Of a stretch of 64,000 bases of DNA, positions 43,455 through 52,251 are shown piece after piece. Source of the stretch: UBA4575 sp002386945 (GTDB taxonomy: Bacteria > Pseudomonadota > Gammaproteobacteria > UBA4575). Within the stretch, counting starts at the first letter, position 1; every line of letters starts with the position of its first letter. A program made the position numbers and the translations under genes. The notes under the pieces were generated by a model. It saw only the letters and a program-made list of their open reading frames with translations, was not told the origin of the DNA and did not search any database. The DNA lies in NCBI GenBank assembly GCA_943789445.1, contig CALSUC010000002.1, positions 372,001 through 436,000 on the forward strand, in the 5' to 3' direction.

Positions 43455-43566
43455 CGGCCGATTCTGTCCTGACGAGGCTAAACGTGTCCCTTCAATAATA
43501 TCCGTATTAGTAATAAAATAGCGACCAGAAGACGGTTTCCCGTTAAATTTTGGTGACAGTTGGAGT

Positions 43567-45123
43567 ATGAGCGAAATGAGTAGCAACGATCATTTAATTA
43601 TATTTGATACAACTTTGCGCGATGGCGAGCAGAGTCCGGGTGCGTCTATGACGACAGAGGAAAAACTGCATATCGCAAAATGTTTAGAGCGTATGCATGT
43701 TGACGTTATTGAGGCCGGCTTTCCAATCGCAAGCCCAGGGGACTTCGAGAGTGTTAAAGCAGTCGCGCAGGCAGTTAAAGACAGTACTGTATGTGGTTTA
43801 GCGCGAGCATTAGACCGTGATATTGATCGCGCAGGAGAAGCCTTAAAACCAGCTAAGTCGAGTCGGATCCATACCTTTATTGCGACCTCGCCGATTCATA
43901 TGGAGCATAAGCTACGTATGCAGCCAGATGCGGTCGTTGAACAGGCCGTTGCGGCAGTTAAGCGTGCACGTGGTTTTACCGATGATGTTGAGTTCTCGCC
44001 TGAAGATGCAGGCCGTTCAGAATTCGACTTCCTTTGCCGCATCATTGAGCAAGTGATTAATGCGGGTGCGACGACTATTAATATCCCGGATACGGTCGGC
44101 TATAACCTACCGCATCAGTTTGGTTCTTTGGTTGGGCGTTTAATAGAAAATATTCCAAATTCAGATAAGGCGATATTCTCAGTGCATTGTCATAACGATT
44201 TGGGCCTAGCAGTAGCTAACTCACTATCGGCCGTATTGCAGGGTGCACGCCAAGTTGAATGTACGATTAATGGACTGGGTGAGCGCGCTGGTAACGCTGC
44301 TCTAGAGGAAGTGGTCATGACTGTGCAAACACGTCAGGACATGTTCAGCTGTAATAGTCGATTGGATACCACTCAAATAGTCCCAGCATCTCGTTTAGTC
44401 TCAAGCATTACAGGTTTTCCAGTGCAGCCTAATAAAGCAATTGTTGGTGCAAATGCCTTTGCGCATGAATCAGGTATTCACCAAGATGGAGTGCTTAAGG
44501 CGCGTGAAACCTATGAAATTATGCGGGCTGAAGATGTCGGCTGGGCTGAGAATCGAATCGTCTTAGGTAAGCACTCGGGCCGTAATGCATTTCGTTCACG
44601 CTTAGAAGCACTAGATGTATCTTTTAAATCAGAGAGTGAATTGAACAGTGCTTTCGCTGCATTCAAAGATCTAGCCGATAAGAAGCATGAAATCTTTGAT
44701 GAGGATTTATTTGCATTAGTTGCAGGTGGAGATGGTGCTAGTGAGGAGAAGTTTAAGTTAGTCTCCTTGAATGTATGCTCACACACCGGTGAAATACCCA
44801 ATGCCGAGATTGTCTTGTCACTTGATGGCGAGGAGTTTACGGCTTCTTCTGATGGTGGTGGTCCAGTCGATGCTGCGTTTAAAGCAATTGAAGTGATCGC
44901 TAAAAGTAAGGCTATATTGCAACTTTATTCTGTGAATAGTATTACCAGCGGAACAGATGCGCAGGGTGAGGTTACTGTGCGGCTTGAACGTGATGGCTCA
45001 ATCGTTAATGGTAGTGGTGCAGATGTCGATATCGTCATTGCTTCAGCTAAAGCCTATTTAAACTCACTGAATAAACTGAGTGCTGCCGCTGAACGTGCTC
45101 ATCCACAACTTAGCCAAGTTTAA
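43567..45123 (+). CDS. leuA: 2-isopropylmalate synthase
   Basis: LeuA condenses acetyl-CoA with 2-oxoisovalerate, the first step of leucine synthesis. The 518-residue product has IFDTTLRDGEQSPGAS at the N-terminus, metal-binding HCHNDLGLA, NGLGERAGNAALEE, and the C-terminal allosteric domain. ATG 43567 gives the full length; ATG 43576, ten bases after GGAG, is also plausible. It completes an ilvH-ilvC-psd-pssA-leuA set. Confidence 0.96.
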   Translation: MSEMSSNDHLIIFDTTLRDGEQSPGASMTTEEKLHIAKCLERMHVDVIEAGFPIASPGDFESVKAVAQAVKDSTVCGLARALDRDIDRAGEALKPAKSSRIHTFIATSPIHMEHKLRMQPDAVVEQAVAAVKRARGFTDDVEFSPEDAGRSEFDFLCRIIEQVINAGATTINIPDTVGYNLPHQFGSLVGRLIENIPNSDKAIFSVHCHNDLGLAVANSLSAVLQGARQVECTINGLGERAGNAALEEVVMTVQTRQDMFSCNSRLDTTQIVPASRLVSSITGFPVQPNKAIVGANAFAHESGIHQDGVLKARETYEIMRAEDVGWAENRIVLGKHSGRNAFRSRLEALDVSFKSESELNSAFAAFKDLADKKHEIFDEDLFALVAGGDGASEEKFKLVSLNVCSHTGEIPNAEIVLSLDGEEFTASSDGGGPVDAAFKAIEVIAKSKAILQLYSVNSITSGTDAQGEVTVRLERDGSIVNGSGADVDIVIASAKAYLNSLNKLSAAAERAHPQLSQV

Positions 45124-45138
45124 TTTACTACACTTGAG

Positions 45139-45993
45139 ATGAATGCTGAGCGCCGCAATGCTTATCTAAAAGCTTTATCGATAAAGCAATGGCGCTTGCG
45201 CGGACAACCATCATCAAGCGCTATGCAAGTAGCGTCTAGTGCCGCCGGTGACGCTAGCCTGACTGATCCAGCCTCTATTACACCTACTAAGTTGTCTACG
45301 GGTAAGCAAGCAGCTAGAGCAGAATTAGATGCAGCTCTGAAGGTTGATCCTATCCCAGAGAAACCGTCTTTAGTCGCATCAGATGTGGTTAAAGCCGAGC
45401 TGGAAAATAAGCCTGTAGCTATAAAAGATCTTTCACAGTTTGATCTTGAGCAACTTGCTACCGAGGTTAGTCAGTGTGTGGCCTGTGATTTGCATAAAAC
45501 GCGTAAACGAACTGTGTTTGGTGTTGGTCATGAGAAAGCCACTTGGATGATTATTGGCGAAGCCCCGGGTGCTGATGAAGAGAATGAGGGGGAGCCGTTT
45601 TTAGCAGCTTCAGGACAGCTTTTAAACCAAATGTTGCGCGCTATAGGTCTGGCACGTGAAGAGGTGTATATCACTAATGTCCTTAAGTGCCGCTTACCCA
45701 ACAATCGTGAACCTAAAAAGGCTGAGCTACAATCCTGTCCGCCGTATTTGCAGCGACAAATAGAACTGATTCAACCTAAAATCATTCTATTGCTCGGTCG
45801 AGTTGCAGCACAAACGGTCTTGCAGAGCGATCAGCCGATGGCAAAGCTGCGTGCTAAAATATGGCATCATCCAGACCTCAATATTCCGATGGTTGCGAGC
45901 TATCATCCGGCCTATTTATTGCGAGCGCCACGTGAAAAGCGTAAAGCTTGGGAAGACCTACAACTCGCTCGACAGCAAATACTCAGCGAGTAA
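45139..45993 (+). CDS. uracil-DNA glycosylase, family 4
   Basis: Family 4 UDGs excise uracil from DNA and bind a 4Fe-4S cluster. The 284-residue product has an N-terminal extension of about 105 low-complexity residues, then CVACDLHKTRKR with the first cluster cysteines, motif 1 GEAPGADEENEGEPF, TNVLKCRLPNNREP and a further Cys (LQSC), and motif 2 YHPAYLLR. The extension is common in proteobacterial members near rimI. It starts 15 bases after leuA. Confidence 0.9.
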   Translation: MNAERRNAYLKALSIKQWRLRGQPSSSAMQVASSAAGDASLTDPASITPTKLSTGKQAARAELDAALKVDPIPEKPSLVASDVVKAELENKPVAIKDLSQFDLEQLATEVSQCVACDLHKTRKRTVFGVGHEKATWMIIGEAPGADEENEGEPFLAASGQLLNQMLRAIGLAREEVYITNVLKCRLPNNREPKKAELQSCPPYLQRQIELIQPKIILLLGRVAAQTVLQSDQPMAKLRAKIWHHPDLNIPMVASYHPAYLLRAPREKRKAWEDLQLARQQILSE

Positions 45994-46004
45994 GACCTTC
46001 AGGC

Positions 46005-46487
46005 ATGGACGCATTAGTATCAGAAAAAGCTTATTCTTTTCGGAATATGACTGAGCATGACTTGGTCGCAGTCAAGAAAATTGAAGACGCTGCCTATGTA
46101 TTTCCTTGGAGTGAGACTATCTTTAGAGATTGTCTATCGGTCGGCTACCCAAGCTGGGTGATGGAGTTACAGGGTGAAGTTATTGGATACTCGGTACTGC
46201 AACACGTTGTCGATGAGAGTCATATCCTCAATATCTGTGTCCAACCCAAATTACAAGGCCATGGTTATGGCCGGGCCATGCTGCACTTCATTCTTGCGCA
46301 AGCACGCGCAAGCAAAACCAAGAGTATTTTTCTAGAAGTGCGCCCTTCGAACATAGCGGCTATTGAGCTCTATGACTCTGAAGGCTTTAATGAAATTGGT
46401 TGTCGCAAAGACTACTATCCTAGTGTTACTGGACGTGAAGACGCTTTGTTATTCGCGCTTGAGTTGAGTGAGGAAGCGCTAATTTAA
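46005..46487 (+). CDS. rimI: ribosomal protein S18-alanine N-acetyltransferase
   Basis: RimI acetylates the N-terminal Ala of ribosomal protein S18. The 160-residue GNAT protein has the acetyl-CoA loop QPKLQGHGYGRAML and the RimI-typical FLEVRPSNIAAIELYDSEGF, followed by GRKDYYP-like CRKDYYPS. ATG 46005 is chosen; the open frame upstream overlaps the UDG gene. The position after the UDG gene is usual. Confidence 0.92.
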   Translation: MDALVSEKAYSFRNMTEHDLVAVKKIEDAAYVFPWSETIFRDCLSVGYPSWVMELQGEVIGYSVLQHVVDESHILNICVQPKLQGHGYGRAMLHFILAQARASKTKSIFLEVRPSNIAAIELYDSEGFNEIGCRKDYYPSVTGREDALLFALELSEEALI

Positions 46488-46501
46488 GCGATTGATAAAA
46501 T

Positions 46502-48091
46502 ATGAGTGAGCATCTAGAACAAACCAAAAGACGGCGTACTTTTGCCATTATTAGTCATCCAGATGCTGGAAAAACCACCATTACTGAAAAGTTATTATTA
46601 TATGGTGGTGCTATTCAGCTAGCGGGTACAGTGAAAGGGCGTAAGGCAGCGCGTCACGCAACTTCTGATTGGATGGCGCTCGAGCAACAGCGTGGTATCT
46701 CTGTGACTAGTTCAGTGATGCAGTTTCCCTATAAAGATTGCATCATCAATCTGTTGGATACACCGGGACATGAAGACTTCTCGGAAGACACTTATCGTAC
46801 CTTAACGGCTGTCGATTCAGCATTAATGGTGATTGACTGTGCCAAGGGTGTTGAGACTCGTACGATTAAACTAATGGAAGTGTGTCGATTGCGCGATACA
46901 CCTATCGTAACCTTTATTAATAAGCTTGATCGAGAGGGTAGAGACCCTATTGAGCTAATCGATGAGGTTGAGTCGGTCTTAAAAATTAATTGCGCACCGG
47001 TCACCTGGCCTATTGGCATGGGTAAGTCATTAAAGGGCGTTTATCATTTGATAAATAATTCTGTTCATCTGTTTGGTGCTACCCATGGTGGCAAGATTCT
47101 TGATGGCGAAGTGGTGCAAGGTTTAGATAATCCTCGATTAGATGAGATCCTTGGTGATCAAATTGAAGAGTTTCGCGAAGAGATTGATCTAGTCCTGGGT
47201 GCTAGTCATAGCTACGACCATGAAGAATTTCTGAAGGGTCGTCTGACGCCAGTATTTTTTGGCTCAGCGATCAATAACTTTGGTGTGCAGGAATTATTGG
47301 ATAAGTTTGTTGAATTCGCGCCTAAGCCGCAGCCACGTAAAACGACAGAGCGAGTGGTGGCAGCAGATGAGCCTGGTTTTAGTGGCTTTGTGTTTAAGAT
47401 TCAAGCCAATATGGATCCGAATCATCGTGATCGTATAGCGTTTATGCGGATCTGTTCAGGTAGTTTCGAAAAGGGTAATAAGTTGCGACATGTACGGTTA
47501 CAGCGCGATGTAAAGATTAGTGATGCCTTAACCTTTTTTGCGTCGGATCGAGAGCATGTTGAGCGCGCTTATTCGGGTGATATTATTGGTTTACATAATC
47601 ATGGCACGATCCGTATTGGTGACACCTTTACAGCAAAAGAAGAGCTTATCTTTACCGGTATACCGAACTTTGCACCAGAGTTATTTCGGCGTGCACAGTT
47701 GAAAGACCCATTGAAGAATAAAGCGTTGCTTAAAGGCTTAATGCAATTATGTGAAGAGGGTGCAACACAGCTCTTTAGGCCACAGATAGGTAATGATCTG
47801 ATTTTGGGTGCGGTCGGTGTACTGCAATTTGATGTTGTCGCTCATCGCTTGCAGGCAGAATACAATGTTGAATGCCAATTCGAGGCAGTCAATACGAATA
47901 CAGCGCGTTGGATCTACTGTGATTCAGAAAAAGAGTTGGAGAGATTCAAGCAAAAAGCAGAAAGTGGTCTAGCACTTGATCATGCAGGTGAGCTGGTTTA
48001 TTTAGCACCGTCCCGTGTTAATTTGCAGATAATGGAAGAGAAGTGGCCAGATGTTGAATTTAGAAATACTCGTGAGCAGGTCTATAATTAG
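46502..48091 (+). CDS. prfC: peptide chain release factor 3
   Basis: RF3 is a GTPase that recycles RF1 and RF2 after termination. The 529-residue product has P-loop SHPDAGKTT, switch II DTPGHEDFSEDTYR, NKLDREGRDP and the later domains typical of PrfC rather than EF-G. Length is standard. It starts 14 bases after rimI. Confidence 0.96.
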   Translation: MSEHLEQTKRRRTFAIISHPDAGKTTITEKLLLYGGAIQLAGTVKGRKAARHATSDWMALEQQRGISVTSSVMQFPYKDCIINLLDTPGHEDFSEDTYRTLTAVDSALMVIDCAKGVETRTIKLMEVCRLRDTPIVTFINKLDREGRDPIELIDEVESVLKINCAPVTWPIGMGKSLKGVYHLINNSVHLFGATHGGKILDGEVVQGLDNPRLDEILGDQIEEFREEIDLVLGASHSYDHEEFLKGRLTPVFFGSAINNFGVQELLDKFVEFAPKPQPRKTTERVVAADEPGFSGFVFKIQANMDPNHRDRIAFMRICSGSFEKGNKLRHVRLQRDVKISDALTFFASDREHVERAYSGDIIGLHNHGTIRIGDTFTAKEELIFTGIPNFAPELFRRAQLKDPLKNKALLKGLMQLCEEGATQLFRPQIGNDLILGAVGVLQFDVVAHRLQAEYNVECQFEAVNTNTARWIYCDSEKELERFKQKAESGLALDHAGELVYLAPSRVNLQIMEEKWPDVEFRNTREQVYN

Positions 48092-48152
48092 GCCTGTTAC
48101 TCAATAATAGTTTATCTATTTAGATGGCTGTTTGTAATTGAAGGAAGAAGTA

Positions 48153-48365
48153 ATGTCAGAACAAGAAGGCCTTTCTACTTGGCAGGTGTTTAAAAGTATA
48201 ATGATGAGCTTCTTTGGCGTGCAGAAGGAAGAGATACGCAAACGTGATTTCACTCAGGGGAAGCCAAGCCAGTTTATTATTATCGGCCTCCTGATTACCT
48301 TCGGTTCCATCCTCGGTCTTTACCTGCTGGTACAGGTCGTCTTATTTTACGCCTTGTCAGGCTAA
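48153..48365 (+). CDS. DUF2970 family small membrane protein
   Basis: The 70-residue product has a polar N-terminus (MSEQEGLSTWQVFKSIMMSFFGVQ) and one membrane helix near the C-terminus (about 42-66), matching DUF2970, a family of unknown function common in gammaproteobacteria. ATG 48153 lies behind AAGGAAG; a frame open to 48138 would add five residues. Confidence 0.8.
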   Translation: MSEQEGLSTWQVFKSIMMSFFGVQKEEIRKRDFTQGKPSQFIIIGLLITFGSILGLYLLVQVVLFYALSG

Positions 48366-48368
48366 GAT

Positions 48369-51278
48369 CTATTGCCAGTGTGAACGCCGGCAATACCCCT
48401 CGTAGTCACAGTAATCACAGATCTTTTCGCTACCATTAGCTGGTAGTACCTGTTGCTGTTGTAAGGCGGCTACAAGTTCGATTAGGCGACTATGATGAGC
48501 CTGTTTTAAATGATTGAATTCATCTGCATTAGAGATCTCGATGGTATTGGTCTTTTTGCCATGACCTAGGACTAGATAACTTGCTTGCTCTGCCTGCTCA
48601 CAGAGTAAACCATAAAAAGGTAGCTGAACTAGATCACCATTTTTGATCGATAATTTCTTGTATTGCTCACTATTGCTGCTGGTTTTGTAGTCAATAACTG
48701 ACATGCTATCGCTGCTACGGTCAATGCGATCAATTTGGCCCTTGAGACTGACGCGCTCTGTCAATTTCATCTCAAAAGAGTGTTCACCAGCATCTACCTG
48801 CCACTCTCCATTGCGTGCTGTTAACCATTCGACATAACTGGGAATGCTATGCCGCCACCGTTGATACCAAACCGATACTTCAGCTGATGCGTAGGGTAAT
48901 TTATCAAAGACTGCCTTACTAATGTCCTCTAGACGTTTCTCTTTTTCAGTTAAGGAAAGGCTGGAGAGGGCAGGCTCTTGCGTATGTGCAAAGTGGAAGT
49001 TATATAGGCATTGATGTATCGCTTCACCATAGGCACCACCCGCTAGTTTTTCTTGTTTTCTGTCCTGTTTGATATGCAGTAGATGCTTCATCAAATACTG
49101 ATAAGGACAGTTCACTAATGTTTGATACTGCGTAGCACTGATGTGGTTATGCAGTAATTCAGCAGGTGCTGAGCTAGTAGGGGCATGTGCTGACTTGATA
49201 TCAGCAATATGCTTTTCTTTTTCATAGTATTGGCTGAGCTGCATTAGTCGAATGAGCTCATTATCTTTTAGATCAGAATGAAAGCCTTGTTGGCTGAATA
49301 TCTTGAGTAGCTGCACCCATGCTTGTAAACCTTTGCTTTCATCACCTACCTGAGTCTGCGCGCAGATGAGTATCTTTTGATGCTGCTCTAAAGCCTGCCG
49401 GAACTGCATATATTGGATCGCAAGGATTTGGTGGCTAGTTTGTAGGCCTAGTTCGTGCCGTACATTTTGGTTGAAAAAAGTCTTCTGATCAGTGCTTGTG
49501 CTGTAGGCGGTTTCATCCATGCCAGCAAAAATCAGATGGCTATACTTGCCATAGGCCAATCGCTGTAGTGTGCAAAAGTGAATGCGTGGATCACTTTTTT
49601 CAGCTACAAAATATTCATATTCAAATTGATCATGTAACCATAGACGCCAATCACGCCAAGTGACAAGAATATCTTCATCTTGAACGCTAAGCGCTTGTGC
49701 CTGTAATAAAAATAGCACTTGTGCGCCAGCGGCATCTTGTTCTAGTCGTTCGGTGATCTGTAGATCGTTTAATGCCTGCAACAAGGTGGCAGTGCTAGCA
49801 CCGATAGCAATTTCATCTTTGTGCAGTAGAGCTAGTAATGGTCTTACTGCTATCCGGATGGATTCAAGGCAGTTTAATATGGCATCAGTATCGGCCTGGT
49901 CCTCTGTAGCTAATCCGTGACTGATAACCTGTATCCGCTGCATTAAGGCCTGCATACCCGAGGCCTTCACTCCTACATTACTCTCCAACGCCTTGAAGGT
50001 GGCGAGCAGGCTGGCTTGTAACTCAGCCGAGTCAGCGACTGGTGTGAATAAAGGTGAGCTCATGAACTCAAAGACACTGACTTCATCAAAACCAGATTGC
50101 AGCATCTCGAGTAGCTGTTGGATGATACTTGCGGCAGCGGTGGTTGAGATGGCCCAGCCACCACTATCACTGATGGGTATGCCTTGACCTTCTAATGCAG
50201 AACGGATGCGACGTGTCAGTTGCCGGTCATCACAGATGATGGCTATAGGCTGAGCATCTGTCAGTAGCCAGCGCTTACTCTGTGTGACGATAGCTAATAT
50301 TTGTTCTTCTAAAGATGCCGTTTCATACAGATAGACACTGTCTTCTAAAGGATTTTTTATAAATAAGTCACGTGCTTTTTGTAGGCGTGTAATCAGTGTT
50401 TCGGAGTGATCAAAGATCAGCTGGAATAAGACTTGTTTGTCGTTTAATTCCTGTTGCTGTGGGATAGCACTGTGTAAGGCTTCAGTATAGCCAGGCAAGC
50501 GATGGTAAGGATGATGACGTCCACAGCGACTCCTTTGTGCCACCTTGTTATATACGATAGTGAGATCGCTATGCTGCTGTAGTTGCGTAAAAAACTTACG
50601 TTCCACTACACTGATGTAGTCCCTAGCAATAACATAGATTGGTGTTTTAATCGTACTGCTGTCTATAGAAGTGAGTAAAGAGCAGTAATACTGACTGGCA
50701 TCTATACAGCCTCGTGCCTCAATCTGACTCTGATAGGCATTCCATAAGGTGCAGAGGATCTTACTTTCGCGTGAGATGTTATGGCTACCGACATCAAGTG
50801 CTGCATAGCTGTCACTGAGTAGGCTGCGTAGGGCGCTTTCACCTTCATCAAGACCCAGCTGAGCCCAGCTGAGTTCATCAAACAACATGACTAATTCTTT
50901 AGCTACAGCCCAGTTGTTTTGACTCTGAAATAGCTCAGGAAATTGGCGGATAGCATCTACCAGTATGAGCTGCTTATCATGCTGATTAATGAATGGCTTG
51001 GCTGCTGGATACTGCTGTTGTAGCCAGTCTGCTAATGTAGTGATCTGCGGTAGAACTAAAGCAGATTGTCCACGTGCCTGGCTTGCAGCCAATAAAGCAC
51101 GTTGGATAGGTTGGATTTGTGGGCTGTGATGACACCAGATAGTGACTTTTTCAAGTGCTGCTGGGTTTGATTCAGCGCTGTCTATACTCTGATCAAGAAC
51201 CAATTCAGCTAAGCAGACGAACGGATCTTGATCGCTATCAAGCAGGATAAAAGAGAGTGGAGTATCCGTGTCAGACAA
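48369..51278 (-). CDS. AddB-like PD-(D/E)XK nuclease family protein (probable DNA repair protein)
   Basis: The 969-residue product resembles the proteobacterial AddB-like group: a large helicase-like region without a visible Walker A and a C-terminal RecB-type nuclease. The nuclease motif VIDYKTSS gives Asp863 and Lys865. Four cysteines, Cys724 (VNCPYQYL) and Cys954, Cys957 and Cys963 (CDYCDYEGYC), have the layout of the AddB/Cas4 Fe-S cluster. Such proteins normally work with a RecB/AddA-like helicase, which is not adjacent. The start is TTG. Confidence 0.82.
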   Translation of the reverse strand: MSDTDTPLSFILLDSDQDPFVCLAELVLDQSIDSAESNPAALEKVTIWCHHSPQIQPIQRALLAASQARGQSALVLPQITTLADWLQQQYPAAKPFINQHDKQLILVDAIRQFPELFQSQNNWAVAKELVMLFDELSWAQLGLDEGESALRSLLSDSYAALDVGSHNISRESKILCTLWNAYQSQIEARGCIDASQYYCSLLTSIDSSTIKTPIYVIARDYISVVERKFFTQLQQHSDLTIVYNKVAQRSRCGRHHPYHRLPGYTEALHSAIPQQQELNDKQVLFQLIFDHSETLITRLQKARDLFIKNPLEDSVYLYETASLEEQILAIVTQSKRWLLTDAQPIAIICDDRQLTRRIRSALEGQGIPISDSGGWAISTTAAASIIQQLLEMLQSGFDEVSVFEFMSSPLFTPVADSAELQASLLATFKALESNVGVKASGMQALMQRIQVISHGLATEDQADTDAILNCLESIRIAVRPLLALLHKDEIAIGASTATLLQALNDLQITERLEQDAAGAQVLFLLQAQALSVQDEDILVTWRDWRLWLHDQFEYEYFVAEKSDPRIHFCTLQRLAYGKYSHLIFAGMDETAYSTSTDQKTFFNQNVRHELGLQTSHQILAIQYMQFRQALEQHQKILICAQTQVGDESKGLQAWVQLLKIFSQQGFHSDLKDNELIRLMQLSQYYEKEKHIADIKSAHAPTSSAPAELLHNHISATQYQTLVNCPYQYLMKHLLHIKQDRKQEKLAGGAYGEAIHQCLYNFHFAHTQEPALSSLSLTEKEKRLEDISKAVFDKLPYASAEVSVWYQRWRHSIPSYVEWLTARNGEWQVDAGEHSFEMKLTERVSLKGQIDRIDRSSDSMSVIDYKTSSNSEQYKKLSIKNGDLVQLPFYGLLCEQAEQASYLVLGHGKKTNTIEISNADEFNHLKQAHHSRLIELVAALQQQQVLPANGSEKICDYCDYEGYCRRSHWQ

Positions 51279-51284
51279 GTTCTT

Positions 51285-51608
51285 TTAGCGTTCTAAGTAC
51301 TGACGCTTATCGCTGACATCTTCCCAATCATCGGCATCTTCGGGTGCATCTTTTCGCACCGTTAATACCGGCCATTGTGCGGATAATTCTTCATTGATCT
51401 CAAGGAAGTCAGCTTGATCCTCAGGGAGATCATCCTCTGAAACAATCGCGTTTACTGGGCATTCAGGCTCACACATGGCGCAGTCGATACATTCTTCAGG
51501 GTCAATGACGAGGAAGTTGGGTCCTTCGTGGAAACAGTCCACTGGGCAGACTTCTACACAATCGGTATATTTGCACTTAATGCAGGATTCTGTAACTACA
51601 AATGTCAT
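51285..51608 (-). CDS. fdxA: ferredoxin FdxA (3Fe-4S/4Fe-4S)
   Basis: This 107-residue protein is a seven-iron ferredoxin of the FdxA type. The first cluster uses cysteines in ESCIKCKYTDCVEVCPVDCF and the second those in ECIDCAMCEPECP; an acidic C-terminal tail follows, as in Pseudomonas and Azotobacter FdxA. It lies near mutS, a common pairing. It has its own promoter with an overlapping palindrome. Confidence 0.94.
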   Translation of the reverse strand: MTFVVTESCIKCKYTDCVEVCPVDCFHEGPNFLVIDPEECIDCAMCEPECPVNAIVSEDDLPEDQADFLEINEELSAQWPVLTVRKDAPEDADDWEDVSDKRQYLER

Positions 51609-51634
51609 TCTAACTCCATAAAAATTCGATGTTT

Positions 51635-51656
51635 AACAGCGTGTTAACACTGTGTT
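51635..51656. promoter_or_regulatory. palindrome at the fdxA transcription start
   Basis: GTGTTAACAC (51641-51650) is a perfect 10-bp palindrome, flanked two bases out by AACA and TGTT, giving 18 of 22 symmetric positions. It covers the start point expected from the fdxA -10, as an operator would. The binding protein is unknown. Confidence 0.45.
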
Positions 51657-51658
51657 GC

Positions 51659-51685
51659 ATTATACCGATAAGCGGCCCTGGTCAA
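51659..51685 (-). promoter_or_regulatory. promoter of fdxA
   Basis: Read on the minus strand, TTGACC (51685-51680) and a perfect TATAAT (51664-51659) are 15 bases apart, a short spacer. The fdxA ATG is 51 bases downstream of the -10. Confidence 0.55.
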
Positions 51686-51707
51686 AAGTTTTACGCGCCA
51701 CTCAAGG

Positions 51708-52118
51708 CTATAGCATGAGCACTTTTGATGGCTCGAAGTGCTTTGTAGCGTAATCTTGTAGCCAGCCTAGGTCGAGTTCATTCTGCGTCTTTGTTTGTTC
51801 TGCCGCTGCATTATAGGCGGTTTGAAATTCACTATCTTGTGCAGCACGCAGTTTATCTGCGGTGGTCAGTACTTTAGTTGCTTCACGTCGAAAGACTTCT
51901 TCAAAAACATCATCACAAATAAAGGCAATCTGTCGTTGATTGGTGATTTTTTTTAAGCCCGCATAGCTCTCGCATACAGCCAGCATGCTGGCGATAATGT
52001 AAGGGTTATCGTGCAGGCTAACAGGTACGGTCCCTAATTCATCCTTAAGGGGGTTAAAGCAATCCGAGAATGCCTTACGTAATTGGCTCTTGCAACGCCC
52101 CGTTTTAAATCCAAACAT
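51708..52118 (-). CDS. hypothetical protein
   Basis: I do not recognise this 136-residue protein. It has no signal peptide or membrane helix. The N-terminus is basic with two cysteines (GRCKSQ and SDCFNP), the middle is mixed, and the C-terminal half is helical and rich in Ala, Glu and Gln (TKVLTTADKLRAAQD). It lies between fdxA and mutS on the same strand, but the fdxA promoter is downstream of it. Codon use looks like that of its neighbours, so it is probably real. Confidence 0.6.
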   Translation of the reverse strand: MFGFKTGRCKSQLRKAFSDCFNPLKDELGTVPVSLHDNPYIIASMLAVCESYAGLKKITNQRQIAFICDDVFEEVFRREATKVLTTADKLRAAQDSEFQTAYNAAAEQTKTQNELDLGWLQDYATKHFEPSKVLML

Positions 52119-52251
52119 GCCTAATATCCTAGTGGTCAGTAGGGTGATTTTACAATAAATTCTATTTTCTATGTGCAGGTAAAATGTACTTATATCAGGC
52201 TATACATGAAACGTAGAATAGCTAGCTTATCAGCGGCGTGAATACCTTGCT

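Noticed and set aside
43531..43552. ACGG/CCGT hairpin followed by TAAATTTT as a leuA terminator
   Set aside because: Only four base pairs and an interrupted T-run; too weak to call.
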